A stretch of DNA of 64,000 nt from Sclerotinia nivalis (Eukaryota; Ascomycota; Leotiomycetes; Helotiales; Sclerotiniaceae): NCBI GenBank assembly GCA_029531795.1, contig JAPEIS010000001.1, positions 3,410,001-3,474,000 on the forward strand, given 5' to 3'. The translations under genes and the position numbers were made by a program. The notes beneath the pieces are model-generated. The model made no database searches, was not told where the DNA came from, and saw only the letters and a program-made list of their open reading frames with translations. Of this stretch, positions 23,864-34,306 are shown piece after piece (the stretch's first letter is position 1; every line of letters starts with the position of its first letter).

Positions 23864-24372
23864 AGAGTTCTAGAATCTACTCACCGTACACCATTCGAAT
23901 TCGTGATAGAATCTCTACAAAAACTATATTTTCTCATATAAAATTAAATATCAAATAACTTTTTCATTATCCAATAGAATCAATTGAAATTTTAGAATAT
24001 AATAATTAATTATAAAAGTATTTCAGAAAATCATATATTTTATTTTTAATAATTTTTGATTGAAAATTACAAGTATTTAAAGTTGGTAATTTTCAAAATT
24101 TTCATTGTGTAACGTTTTTTTCATATTTTCTCTATATAAAATAGGCGACTTTTTTGAACTTTTTCATTTCTTTGATTTCGAATATATATAACTTCAAAAC
24201 AAAAATAAATAAAAATATTTTGTTCAATTTTTAATAAATCTTGATTAATTATCTTTTTATAAATATAAAATTTAAAAAAATTATTATATATGTAATAAAG
24301 ATCTAAAAAGGTGAAAAATCGTCATTTTGGTGTGATTTCGCTTAGTGTGCGGTGAGTCCGGCCCAGAACTCT
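23864..24372. mobile_element. MITE copy B, 509 bp, inverted relative to copy A
   Basis: The ends AGAGTTCTAGAATCTACTC and GGCCCAGAACTCT are flanked by TA (23862-23863 and 24373-24374). Internal sequence matches copy A in reverse complement along its whole length, differing mostly by transitions and small indels. It separates the gypsy-4 LTR from the truncated gene at 24383 and may mark where that gene lost its 5' end. Confidence 0.85.
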
Positions 24373-24382
24373 TATATCGTTG

Positions 24383-25126
24383 ATACTTCTCTCCGATGAC
24401 GTTACACGGATCTTGCCCGGCCATGCTTTGTCCTCCGATTTTTCATCGCTTCACTGTTTCTTGGACTCGATATTTTCCTTAGTATTGAATCAAAAAGGGT
24501 ACTGGCTGCTTTCTACAGTTTACAGGGTTTATCTTTATTGTTGAGCTTTAATATTCAGGTATGCATCCTTTGAAGTTGAAATATTCAGCTACTAAAATTA
24601 TGTAAGGTTATGATGAGCTCGATATCAGTTCTCGGTACCTTCACATTTGATACCTTTCGAGATGGACCTTTTCCCTGGATTCTCTCAGCCTTTGTATTGG
24701 TGGTTCTTGGTTTGCTGTTTCCGGCGTTTGCCTTCATCTTGCGCGACTCTTATATTGATTTAAGTCATATATTAGTTGTTGCTGGAAGTGTTCTAGGATA
24801 CGGGTTTCTCGGTTGTCTTGCGATAGGACAACTGGATCGCTCTGGTATGCTGGGCAACCAATACAAGAAAGCCCTCGCTCCATTGTTAATTTCGGGGATC
24901 ACGTTGGTTGCAATGCCGGCATCAGTACTATTCTTGTGCTGGCACGATACGGCTGTTTTTTTATTGGTAAGTATCAAATATCTTTTGATTGTGGATTATT
25001 ATTGATTTCTTTAGATACAGATTATACTTTCTTCTATTGTAACGACTTCTTGGATTATTCTAACTTTATATAAACTTGAAGATCGTGATGATAATTCGAA
25101 TCATGTATATCACATCGAAGGATAGT
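24383..25126 (+). pseudogene. 5'-truncated multi-pass membrane protein gene with two introns
   Basis: Exon A (24383-24558) reads a hydrophobic segment (FVLRFFIASLFLGLDIFLSI) after one TGA, then intron 24559-24605 (GTATGC...GTAAG, weak acceptor), exon B (24606-24961) with at least three membrane spans (PFPWILSAFVLVVLGLLF; HILVVAGSVLGYGFLGCL; APLLISGITLVAMPASVLF), then a consensus donor GTAAGTATC, an intron to TTCTTTAG near 25012, and a last span (IQIILSSIVTTSWIILTL) ending at TAG 25124-25126. No known family is recognised. The start is missing where MITE B ends, so it is probably a truncated gene. Confidence 0.45.
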
Positions 25127-25273
25127 CAGAAGATACTAAATATGTTACGATAGTCTGGGAATAAGTTTGGGGTTTCTTTCTATTCTTTAGTTAGTAGTTG
25201 AGCAAGATGATCAGCACAGATTATTTGTATTCCCTTCTGGCTGTAAAACCTATATTGGATGGCTGGAGGTTCT

Positions 25274-25825
25274 TTAATCAGGATCTACGGATCGGTCTTG
25301 GATAGGAATGGTCAGGATGGTTCTACATTGCAAAATGGAGACAACAGCGCCGGGTACTAGCTGGGTATCTCTGGAAGGACATCCGAGAGGACTTGCTAGG
25401 TTTAGGAATTGTTGGATGCCAGAGTAACGCATTTCAAGCCTCTCCTGCATATCCACTGCTTCTAAATGAATCCAACACAACAACCCCAGAATACCTCCAA
25501 AAAAGATATCATAAAGATCCAGAGTGAGAAAAAAGCGGCAGCACCCACCAAATAGACCCTCCGCCACCCAAGCTGTACGATAGATGTTTGTTACACCTTG
25601 CCTGTTCTTGTATACGACGTTTTTATTTGAAAAATGCAAGGATATCTGGTGTGTATAGTAGAGTGTATGTGACTGGAAGATAGACAGACTCGGAGATGGC
25701 AATGTATGGTCATCAAATGAACTTAACCCCAAGGTGAAGATGGAATCATTAAGAGTTTTATTCAACCCCTGAGAAGAGTATATATAATTGTCAGGCAGGG
25801 GAGGAGGAGGCCGGCACATAATCAT
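25274..25825 (-). CDS. Hypothetical protein, 183 aa
   Basis: The frame has near-normal codon use and one or two hydrophobic segments (LFGGCCRFFLTLDL and YDIFFGGILGLLCWIHL, about residues 91-125), followed by a soluble tail (MQERLEMRYSGIQQFLNLAS). The N-terminal 80 residues look low-complexity and could be non-coding, with the true start further in. No family is recognised; a membrane or secreted role is only suggested by the hydrophobic segments. Confidence 0.35.
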   Translation of the reverse strand: MIMCRPPPPLPDNYIYSSQGLNKTLNDSIFTLGLSSFDDHTLPSPSLSIFQSHTLYYTHQISLHFSNKNVVYKNRQGVTNIYRTAWVAEGLFGGCCRFFLTLDLYDIFFGGILGLLCWIHLEAVDMQERLEMRYSGIQQFLNLASPLGCPSRDTQLVPGAVVSILQCRTILTIPIQDRSVDPD

Positions 25826-25915
25826 TGAGTCTTATAGTAAAAGATAAATCATCTTCTACTCTAAACATTACCACTTGTTGCGAACGACTCAAACAATCCG
25901 TATGCTAATTCGAAG

Positions 25916-26264
25916 ATGATTAAAATCGAACGCCTACTAAATCCTCTGGATGTCAATGAAGGACCAAATACCAGAAAACCTAAGCCTTCTAGTCGGGATT
26001 CCAGTATAGAGGAAATCGATTTTGTTCGGTACTACAGAGAGGATTTATCTTATTCCTGGGAGGAGATTTTATCTGAGTTCCAAAATATATTCTATGAATA
26101 TTCCAAACCCACTATTTCATCCCTTAAGTCGATATTTTATAGAGTCAAAAGAGGTATATTACTTGATTACACTATCTATCGATGATAAAACTGATACTAT
26201 CGACATGATTCATCGTTTCTCGGAGGGTAGAAACGTTGAGATAGAAAGAGCAAAACGCGCATAA
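25916..26264 (+). pseudogene. Small charged hypothetical protein, probable frameshift
   Basis: The first frame (25916-26185) has MIKIERLLNPLDVNEGPN, a Ser-rich linker, then YSWEEILSEFQ and TISSLKSIFYRVKRG, resembling a small helical DNA-binding-like unit of fungal proteins. The overlapping frame ending at 26264 continues naturally as DMIHRFSEGRNVEIERAKRA. A single indel around 26150-26190 would join them. The function is unknown; the W-EI-F and SLKSIFYR pattern suggests a Myb/homeobox-like helix unit, which is inference. Confidence 0.4.
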
Positions 26265-26767
26265 TCTATTGTTCACTTGTCAACCGAATCACACCTGGAT
26301 TCAGATGCCTGGAAATTCGGGGGAAGGAGGATAGGATGTGGTGATGTGTGAGGGTTGGTTGGGGGGGGGGGGGGGAGGGACATCAATATTCCATTATACA
26401 AATTTATTAAGTATCGGCAGACTCTCTATTTGTCACTCTACTTGTAGATATAAGAAAAGTTATTCTGAACACAATTGATTTCAATATATCTAGTGATCTT
26501 TATCTTTTCAACTTATTCTCTAAAATATTTCTTCCATTATCCAGCATTTCCACATCTCACTCTCATCAACCGCTCAACACAGCGGCATTTTAGTCCGCCA
26601 CCAATCAATTATATTTATCTTACATTCGTTCCGGCCAATCTCTTTTGTAATTCGAACTCTTCTTGAAATGTCTCTTCCGATAGATTCATATTTTCCGCTA
26701 TCAGGTAAAGACCCTGGTAGACAACGGTAGACAACGGTCAAAGTCAGGCAGATCTCAAAGTCATAGA
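26265..26767. other. Intergenic, with a 15-base G run
   Basis: A run of about 15 G lies near 26359-26373. No gene is supported. Confidence 0.5.
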
Positions 26768-27275
26768 GTGCGGAAACGCCGAAACCGCAGTTCAAATCAG
26801 AAAACAATAGAGTATGTCGTTATTGAATATGGAGATGTATTTTCAGAATATAAAACAATAGCTAATAATAATAGGCCTTCATCAAACTTCGATATATACA
26901 ACAAATCGTTACTGGCGAGAAGACCTACGAGTTTCGAAAGTACCTTTTGAAGGAATCTGTTGAGCGTGTAAGGTTCTACCAGCCAAAACACGTAATCCTG
27001 GCGATTTGGCGCTCGAGGAGGATGGGTTGGGAAGCGGGGAGTTTAATACAAGACACGAAGATTGGGAGGGATACGATTTTGCATATAAAATCCTCTCAGT
27101 TTATAAAATCCTCTCAGTTTATAAAATCCTATCAGTTTATAAAATCGCGAAACCCATCACCATGAACGACTTAAGGAACGATCATGGTATGAGATCTGCA
27201 CTTTGTGGTTTGGTATACACACCGGCATCTCTTTTAGAACTTGTGCCATGGCAGAATCAGACCAAGCTTAGATAA
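26768..27275 (+). other. Possible coding fragments in overlapping frames
   Basis: Frame 26768-26950 (VVIEYGDVFSEYKTIANNN) and frame 27006-27275 (LALEEDGLGSGEFNTRHEDW, then a YKILSV hexapeptide repeat, then MNDLRNDHGMRSALCGL) look protein-like but do not join without assumptions. They could be exons of one gene with 25916-26264 or separate relics. No family is recognised. Confidence 0.25.
27084..27147 (+). repeat. 18-bp tandem repeat, 3.5 copies
   Basis: The unit TATAAAATCCTCTCAGTT is repeated at 27084, 27102 and 27120, with a partial fourth at 27138. The period is a multiple of three and gives YKILSV repeats in the 27006-27275 frame. Confidence 0.9.
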
Positions 27276-28270
27276 TGGGGAATTTAATAGAGTAATGTTT
27301 AGTATCAAATCAAGAAATAATATAGTGAAGGAGCTGAGTTGCGGTCTTTGTGATTGTTATTTTTGGTTTGGAAGGTTTATTTGTGATGGTAGTTCGAATG
27401 GATAATCAAAGCCAAAGTTTTTGAGATGGACTTGAGGATTGAATGAATAGAAAGTCGGAGTTGGGCTTGAATTCATCGGAATGCCTCTTTGTGAAAGCGG
27501 GGAGCTGGGGGTGACAAGACCGATAGTTCTAGGGTTAGTGTATTGAGAACTTACGGAATTTATTCTACCAGAGGTGTATCCATCTTGAATCCTGTATGAC
27601 TAGATGAATATCGTAGGTTCTGGGAGGTAGCAATGAAAGTGTTGGGTATTGGGGGAGTAGTGGCACGTTTTTACACGTATGTTTCGTGTTTTGAAACCAC
27701 CACTAAGGTATTATACATTCCATGAGCACATCATCATACACTCATTTCTGTCTCGCCGCCTTCGTTCATCAATCGAATCATTTTGCCCATACAAATTAAT
27801 CCTTGCGACTGAAATCGGTGAGACAAAACTTACGGCATTATACATACCGTCAAAACTCGACAAACTGAGGTACGCTATCACAAATACAGAAATAGAGAAA
27901 CTCGCCTTACCCATAACCCAGAAATATCACTGGAAGAATCCCTTGAGTGGGCGTTTCAGCGTAGTACTCGTGAAGCCCAATAAGTTATAAAGGTATAAAG
28001 CACTCTACTTTAAGCACAAACCACAAGATGGTAAACTACAAGAGGAACAGTGGCCCCCTATTAATAAAGTGCTTTATACTTCCTGGTAGCACGAATAGAG
28101 TAAGCTATAATAGAACAACATAAAACCCTGTCTTCTAACCCTCACAGCCTCAGGAAATGCTAGCTGAACTTTTGTTATCGATCGTAAGAATCATCCTGAT
28201 TAATATTATGGAATATATTCTACACACACTAGTATATTCATCTATAAAAGGTGACTTATTTATTCTATAT
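27276..28270. other. Intergenic with weak coding signals
   Basis: A minus-strand open stretch at about 27365-27565 (GLVTPSSPLSQRGIPMNSS) and a plus ORF at 27679-27990 exist, but neither has family support. Nothing else is recognised. Confidence 0.3.
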
Positions 28271-29741
28271 TCATAAGTCATCTAAGAACATAGCGGCAGC
28301 TTTCTCTCCAATCGTCATTGCTACACTAGCTGTATTTGTACCAAGATTATTAGGGCAAATACTCAGATCTCCACACCGTAAACCAGTTACGCCATACACA
28401 GCCAAGCGCTCGTCAACAACGCCAAACTGGTTATTCCCTATTGCAAAATTTCCTAAGGAATGGAACGCAGTACTTACAGTCTGGCGTACAAATTCCTCGA
28501 TTGTTGCATTCTCAGCACGCAGGGACCCATCTTCCAAACCCACGTTTGCAGGATGTTCAATACCACCTTTGCCATCTATATCCACTTCCCCGTCATAAAA
28601 TGGAAAGGAGCGCATTATCTCATAACCCTGCCTGTAAGCCCATACTAACATCTCCATGTCAAGATGTTGAGTGTCTGATAGAAGACCACCATCGAACTTC
28701 GGAGCTTCATCAATATGTGGAGATACAATGTGGATATTACCTCGCGAATGCGGATATGCCAGCCAGGAAGTTATAGTAACATATTGGCCTGGTGGTAGCA
28801 AGTTTCGGTTGCCAGTGAATCTGTGTAAATCTAGTTAGTCGTTGCATGTCTGGGTAGGTCGGTAAACTATACCCAGAGACTATAGCTAGATATATCATAG
28901 GCTTATCTGGAAAATCTCGATAGTCCTTTGCCCAAACGGCTTGAAAGGCAGAGCTAGAGGAAGCGATCTCAATTTCGCTGGGACGCAACTTGAAGCAGAC
29001 ATCGACACCGTTCCATCCAAAAATAGGGTTATGTGAGGTGAAAGCTTGAGCCAGGGTATTTTCAGACAAAAGAACACCATCAAGAGTCTCTCCAGGGAAT
29101 AGGGAAGTCTTGTACGCTGCAGATATCAGAGGATGATCCTAGAGGCATAGTATCAGACAAAGTAACCATAGCGAGATTTATTCCATGAATGTTAGGTATC
29201 TGATAGTTCTCTCCCATTTGATTGAGTTCGGAGACAACAGGTATATCCAGACTATTCAAGAGAGTCGCACCACCAATCCCGGAACGCTCAAGAATCTGGG
29301 GAGTACCTAAAGCACCTGCAGCAAGGATCGCAAGCTTCTTTACAACAATACGCGAATCTCCTCCATTGCTATAGTATTCCACTCCAGTAGTATGTTTATC
29401 TCCGTCGAATAGAACTTTGGAGACCTTTGTTTTCAACATTACATGGAGGTTTGGGTATTGGTCTCTGTTAAGTAGAGAGTGGAGATACACAGTCGCAGTG
29501 TCCTGACGGATGCCATCGGGAGAAATATAACGCTGCCATTTAGCCACTCCAATTGATGACGATGCAGTGGGATCCTGACGATCGTCGATCTCGCGGTAGC
29601 CGTCTACACGCGCACTTTCTAGCACCATGTTCTCAACACGCGGGACACGGAAACCGCCATCTGAGATATGAATAGACCCATTGTATCATGGACATGTGGA
29701 CTGCCGTGAGCATGGAAGGTCTCAAACTGAAAGAAAGTTAG
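28271..29741 (-). pseudogene. GMC-family FAD oxidoreductase, N-terminally truncated and frameshifted
   Basis: From 29741 downward: ISDGGFRVPRVENM (about 29640-29680), the RQDTATVYLHSLL region, the GMC signature AAGALGTPQILERSGIG (about 29270-29320), the middle domain, then a 52-nt intron at 28821-28872 (GTATAG...CTAACTAG...ACAG), and the C-terminal domain with FHSLGNFAIG, GVVDERLAVYGV and NTASVAMTIGEKAA. GMC enzymes oxidise alcohols, sugars or aryl alcohols using FAD. The FAD-binding GxGxxG N-terminus is absent. Frameshifts lie near 29690 and 29115. The family normally has HPxGT at the catalytic His; here it is HSLGN. The gene is probably dead; its substrate cannot be inferred. Confidence 0.82.
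28821..28872 (-). other. Spliceosomal intron in the GMC gene
   Basis: Donor GTATAG, branch-like CGACTAACTAG and acceptor TTTACACAG on the minus strand. Removing the 52 bases joins VSG to FTGNRNLLPPGQY in one frame, the expected GMC middle domain. Confidence 0.8.
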
Positions 29742-30090
29742 AAAAGACTATTGAATAAAATCTACTTGGAATTATTCTTTGTATAAATGATAGAATATCT
29801 TTAAATGCTCATCTATTCGTTCTGAATCTATCAAAATCCGTGGCTGGTGGTCGGGTATAGCTGTACAATTAAAATATATCAGTAAGTAGCGGTTTAACAA
29901 TAGTAAAGACTTATATACAGAATAAGAATATATTGTATTTTGATATATTATATTATACGATAAATGCCCTGAATAGCAACTTTTTGAGTTTCGATACCCT
30001 AATTCATAATTATTGATAGGTGGGGTATTATAACTTGTAAACCGGTCCCAGACTGATCGGAAATTTAAGACAAATTATTCAGATTAGTTC
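29742..30090. other. Intergenic spacer
   Basis: AT-rich; nothing recognised apart from the flank of the repeat array that begins at 30091. Confidence 0.5.
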
Positions 30091-30230
30091 CGACCAGTTT
30101 CGACCAGTTTCGACCAGTTTCGACCAGTTCCGACCAGACTGGTCCTATTCCGACCAGTTTCGACCAGTTTCGACCAGTTTCGACCAGACTGGTCCTATTC
30201 CGACCAGTTCAGACCAGACTGGTCCTGCCC
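30091..30230. repeat. 10-bp-period GACCAG tandem array with palindromic units
   Basis: Fourteen consecutive 10-bp units, in phase throughout. Most are CGACCAGTTT; every few units the array switches to CGACCAGACT GGTCCTATTC, which creates the palindrome GACCAGACTGGTC three times. There are no spacers and no ORF. The regular phasing at about one helical turn is notable. It lies 1.3 kb upstream of the DUF3716-type gene, whose coding sequence also contains GACCAG words. Confidence 0.9.
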
Positions 30231-30519
30231 TCCAAATCTTAAGGTAAACTAATCCCATTTGAAAAGAATTAAGATAAACTGATCTCATTGTATTAAAGCT
30301 TCACTTTATTATATTTGATATGAAAAGCTATAAATCTATATATAATAATCAAAAACGAAATTTCTTTATATTAAATAACTAAATATTATTCAAATAATTC
30401 GAACTAACTCAATTAAATAATCGTATTAAATCAATCTTCATCTAAAACAAATATTAGATAGAAAAAAGTATCTTTTTGAAGGAATCTACAATTGAATAAT
30501 TATCCTCCCTAACTTCAAC

Positions 30520-30940
30520 CTATAGAATTGTTTCCCCCCCTCCATACCCTTCTCCACTACCCTGGCCTCTTTGCCTTTGATCCCCGCTTTCATCTTGGTG
30601 ATAGCCCCCTAGCCCCCGCCACTTTGATAATTTGTAGATGTAATTGCCATTGTATTGATATAGGTTGTCGCTGTAGCAGAGGCAGTAGAAGAGGAAGCGA
30701 CCGAATCTGGAGGATACAACTATCCCACCGCCTACACCTAAGGTCTGACTACCTGGAGGCGTATTGCCTCCCCAAAGATGCGCCCTCTCTGACAGACTTA
30801 TCGGCCAACATTTCCATCGAGCTTCCACCAGGATTCGCCTCTCGCCAATGTCGCTCTTGTTCCGGCGTAATATATACACACTGCGCTGTGGCAAACGGGT
30901 CGTTGAATAGGGTTATTTGATCTTCGAGAGTTTCCTTTAT
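30520..30940 (-). pseudogene. Small hypothetical gene, frameshifted
   Basis: One minus-strand frame carries a convincing helical segment: FATAQCVYITPEQERHW, then a GSSMEMLADKSVREG stretch (about 30780-30915). The following frame ends in a Gly-rich tail (GQGSGEGYGGGETIL) at 30520. Joining them needs at least one indel, or an intron near 30700-30770. No family is named. It is divergent to the DUF3716-type gene. Confidence 0.35.
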
Positions 30941-31401
30941 TAGTCATATTGTAAATTGGTAGACAAATTGGGAGACAAGATGAAACGCAAATTGATCAAG
31001 CAAGAATAAAAGAGTTCGATAAAATATAAACTTACCTTTACATAGCATTACCCCGCATTTTGAGTGCAAAAGTTCCCAAATCTGCGTTTCACAGCAGATT
31101 CTCCAAGCAACAACAAGTCGGCACTGACAAGGTTATTTTGCGCAAGAATAATCTCGAAGTTGTAATATCCGATAAGGAAACATAGAACCAAAAATGAACA
31201 AATTTCAATCCCAAATCAAACTCGTCAAAAAGGGACAATAAAGTCTTTAATAGAAATTATAATAACGATATTGATTATACAGAATTGTAATCATCACCTT
31301 CAATTTCTGGGGCTATATTTGCAGATAGTTCTAATAACGTATTCCCTATCCCCATTCCTACAAAACCACGGTCATTATCTCCAATCCTTGGGGCTTCATC
31401 T

Positions 31402-32552
31402 ATGGGTAGCTCCGGTAGTACATTTCCTGCCCCTGTTTCCGCCTTCCTTACTTCCATTGGAAAACCTTTGAAAAAGTCGATCGAGTTTTCACCAAAAATT
31501 CGATATAATTACGAATTTGCAATGTCTACAAAAAGAGCAAGCCCTATTAAAGCTCTTGTGTATAAAAGTGACGAAGACGAAACCGACGACAACGACAACG
31601 ACGAATTTTTCGATGAGGATTTTGTACAAAACGTTCCCTCTTCAAAAAAGAAGATACGATCAAATCGAGAGCGACCGGAGCGACCAGTTCGCACCGAAAT
31701 GTACTCGAAAACGGAAAGAAGGACTTTTCTTTCTGACCAGGAAACACCAGACCACCACCAATCTGGTCGGAAAAGTCAGTTTGATCGTGAATCTAGCCGC
31801 ACATATATAGCTTTACATAGGGATTCTCCTTCTGCAAGCTATTCAGATGTACGTTCACCATTTGCATCTGTTGAGCAGATACAATCTCCTGTATTGTTGC
31901 CCAAGGATGTAAACTTCACATTGATGTCCATCTTTAAAATCCGTCGCGTTCGGAATTTGGAATATCGCTCCCGGGATCGTATTGTCAAGTTCACACAATA
32001 CGGAAAGAACCATATTGCCAACATCACTGCGGCACTCATACAGGAGCGGGGGGTTATTGCTCCAGTGCCTTGCCATAGTTGCGACTTTTCTGGAAAGCCT
32101 GGAGGCCCTTGGACGCAATGCGTGACCCTTCCTGGTTTTGGGGATAATGCATGTGCGAATTGTCATGTTAGATATGAGTCGAAACGTTGCAATTTTCGAG
32201 GTATGAGAAATACAAGATCTTGATGAATAATTACTAATTTATTTTAGGTAATAATAAATCTAGGGGCAAATCCACTTCTTCTCGTAGAGAGAAAACTTCG
32301 AAAAAGACTAGTTCTCGAAAACGAGGTCGAATCGAGAGTAGTGAAGAGGAGACAGAGGAGGAAGAGAGCTCTTCTTTTAGCGAAACACCCCCGGAGTCTT
32401 CTTTTGATACATCAGAGGCATCAGATTCTTTGGATGATATGGAAAAAAAGAGGGCTAAATTGAAGAAGTTGAAGAAGTTGTCAAAAGAGCTTGAAGAGGA
32501 GTTATCTAACCCTAAAAAGATTAGAAAGAGTAAGAAAAGGAGAAGAAGATAA
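31402..32552 (+). CDS. DUF3716-type Cys-rich protein with charged C-terminus
   Basis: Exon 1 ends at 32200, intron 32201-32247 (GTATGAG, TTACTAAT, TTTTAG), exon 2 ends at TAA 32550-32552. The likelier start is ATG 31522 (MSTKRASPIKAL), since the first 40 residues of the longer frame look like leader sequence. The acidic/Ser-rich N-terminus is followed by a Cys module: PCHSCDF, then PWTQC, then ACANCHV, then RCNF, the spacing of the fungal-only DUF3716 family, probably binding zinc. Exon 2 encodes a lysine/arginine- and acid-rich tail (SSRKRGRIESSEEETEEEES; a basic end RKSKKRRRR) suggesting nuclear location. The gene is intact. The function is unknown; the family is often expanded in Helotiales, which is recalled and not checked. 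Confidence 0.75.
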
Positions 32553-32594
32553 AGAAAGAGCAGAAAAAGAGATATAATCGAAAACGATCAAAAA

Positions 32595-33285
32595 CGGCAT
32601 AACTGGTCGTAAATGGTTGGTTTCTACTTAGGTTTCTACCTGTTTTCCTACCGATTTCACACAACAAATTTCGAAGAATAAAGTTTCTTCGAAATACGAT
32701 CAGTTCTATCCTTCATTTTATAAAGAAATACTCTCTAAATCTATTCCAATTGTTTTTAAGTAAATCAGTTTAGTAGTTGTAATATTGTCGTCGTTGTTCA
32801 AAATACGAAACATATGAAAAATCGTGTAAAAAACCCTTTCTATCTTTTCTCAATATTCTTTTTTATTGATCTTGTAAGATATTTATAGGTTTGTCAAACT
32901 CAATAATGAATATTTCAATAAAAGAATCTTTTGGATCTTCTTTTGAATTTACTCTTTTACGAGTAATAGTAATATTAGGTTTTCCAGTATCAAGCTTTTC
33001 TATTATTGATCCAATTTTTCCATCCAAAAATCCCTTCATAATACAAAACTCATTTAATCTTTTGAATCCCATTTTAGTTCAATCTTTCAATTCGCAAAAC
33101 CAATTAGATATTCTCAATTCAGATGATCCCTTTCGATTCTTTGATAGATTTATTCCTTTCAAAATCAATAATAAACGATATCAACAATCAATCAACTTTG
33201 GAACTAATCCATTATTTACCAAAAAAGCGATTGAAAGAGTTAGAGATCTTCTAATTCAAGCGCTTCGGTCGTACTTCATATAGTT
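32595..33285 (+). mobile_element. 5' fragment of a Tad-like LINE (same family as 56.4-62.1 kb)
   Basis: The 5' untranslated wording (AACAAATTTCGAAGAATAAAG; CATATGAAAAATCGTG) parallels 56460-56620. The ORF1 start region at 32891-33283 (SDDPFRFFDRFIPFKINNKR; AIERVRDLLIQA) parallels ORF1 of the plus-strand LINE (FDDPFKSSTNPPTLQFNNKR; AIKQVKDLFILV). The fragment keeps the 5' end and lacks the rest, the opposite of usual 5' truncation, so a later deletion or insertion removed the 3' part. Confidence 0.75.
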
Positions 33286-33910
33286 TGACGTTTCCATAGT
33301 TCTAGTTCTTCAGGCAAATCAATACAAATTATCACAGGATATACTATTGAAGCTTCACCTTCCCCATGCGTGTGTCTATCGACAGAAAACGAAATTTTAC
33401 TGCAACTAAAAGAAGAGAAGGGATTAACGTGAAATAAGATTTTAGAATACTTTCCCGAGAGGAGCAAGGGGACATTGCAGGTATATTATAGTACGAAGTT
33501 AAAGCCTCGTTTAGAGACGTCCAAGCATACAAAGAAACGCCAGAGGTCTGAGTGAATTGGAGGCAGGCGTAAGGAAAGTGGTTGCTTGAGTTGGAATGAA
33601 ATCATCGTTGCTGCACAGGCAGAAACTTCTCGGAGTGTCTTTAGTATCCAAGTCAAGTACCATTTCTAGCTAGAAAATCTAAGCACTCTGCCGGAATATG
33701 TTCTAAGATAACATAAACATCTTATTCTATCCGTCTTGGGATGATTCGGCTTCAAAGGCATATACGGCGGAGAGAATTAACCACTTTCAATAACCAAGGA
33801 AACACTCCGAATGTTCTTATCATAAGGAAAAAAGAAAAAGGAACTGTTTAAGATGCCTAAAGCTCCCCATGTAGCTGAAATGTGTGTATCTAACATTACA
33901 GTCCCGTCTT
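33286..33910. other. Unassigned stretch of normal base composition
   Basis: A patch of plus-strand frame (LSREEQGDIAG near 33455; KASFRDVQAYKETPEV near 33503; NWRQA near 33560) looks protein-coding but is cut by stops. It may be a relic of a gene or transposon ORF. No family is assigned. Confidence 0.3.
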
Positions 33911-34306
33911 TTACCCTTTAGAACCCGACTTCCCGGAGCGGGTGCTTCCATCTATAGATTCGCCGCTCTCGTCTTGCTCCGACATGGGATCTAAGAAAGC
34001 TAGATCCAATAAATTTTGGACCTCTTCATCAGGAACCTCGTATTTAGCATCACCGGCTATGAGTTTCTCAACGAACACGTGATCGACAATGAATTGGACG
34101 TTTCTCCGTCCCCTTCTTGCACCAGGCTCCTTGTTCCTCCTTAAAATATCTTGTTTCAGGGGGATGACTGTTTTCTGGGCTGCCAACAGACACCTGCCCT
34201 TACTCGCCCTGCGCAGGTATGTCTGATAGGCTATCAGCTGACTCGACCATGAAGCGTCTTTCATGTTGATGTCATTAAATTGCATCAACACGATCAAAAT
34301 CCGCAT
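33911..34306 (-). CDS. Hypothetical protein, 131 aa, partial
   Basis: The frame has GC-balanced codons, a helical basic core (SSQLIAYQTYLRRASKGRC; AQKTVIPLKQDILRRNKE; RRGRRNVQFIVDHVFVEKL) and a Ser/Gly-rich acidic C-terminus. The start at 34306 (MRILIVLMQF) may be an intron remnant; a true start could be MKDASW at 34261. No family is recognised. Stop at 33911-33913. Confidence 0.4.
   Translation of the reverse strand: MRILIVLMQFNDINMKDASWSSQLIAYQTYLRRASKGRCLLAAQKTVIPLKQDILRRNKEPGARRGRRNVQFIVDHVFVEKLIAGDAKYEVPDEEVQNLLDLAFLDPMSEQDESGESIDGSTRSGKSGSKG

Noticed and set aside
26359..26373. G15 run as a G-quadruplex regulatory site
   Set aside because: A single homopolymer without gene context; could equally be a sequencing artefact.
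28441..28776. Plus-strand ORFs opposite the GMC gene
   Set aside because: They are shadows of the minus-strand GMC C-terminal domain, which has clear motif support.
30091..30230. CRISPR-like direct repeats
   Set aside because: Units are contiguous 10-mers without spacers, in a eukaryotic context; it is a tandem array.
31509..32166. Minus-strand ORFs opposite 31402-32223
   Set aside because: Shadows of the DUF3716-type gene, which has Cys motif and intron support.
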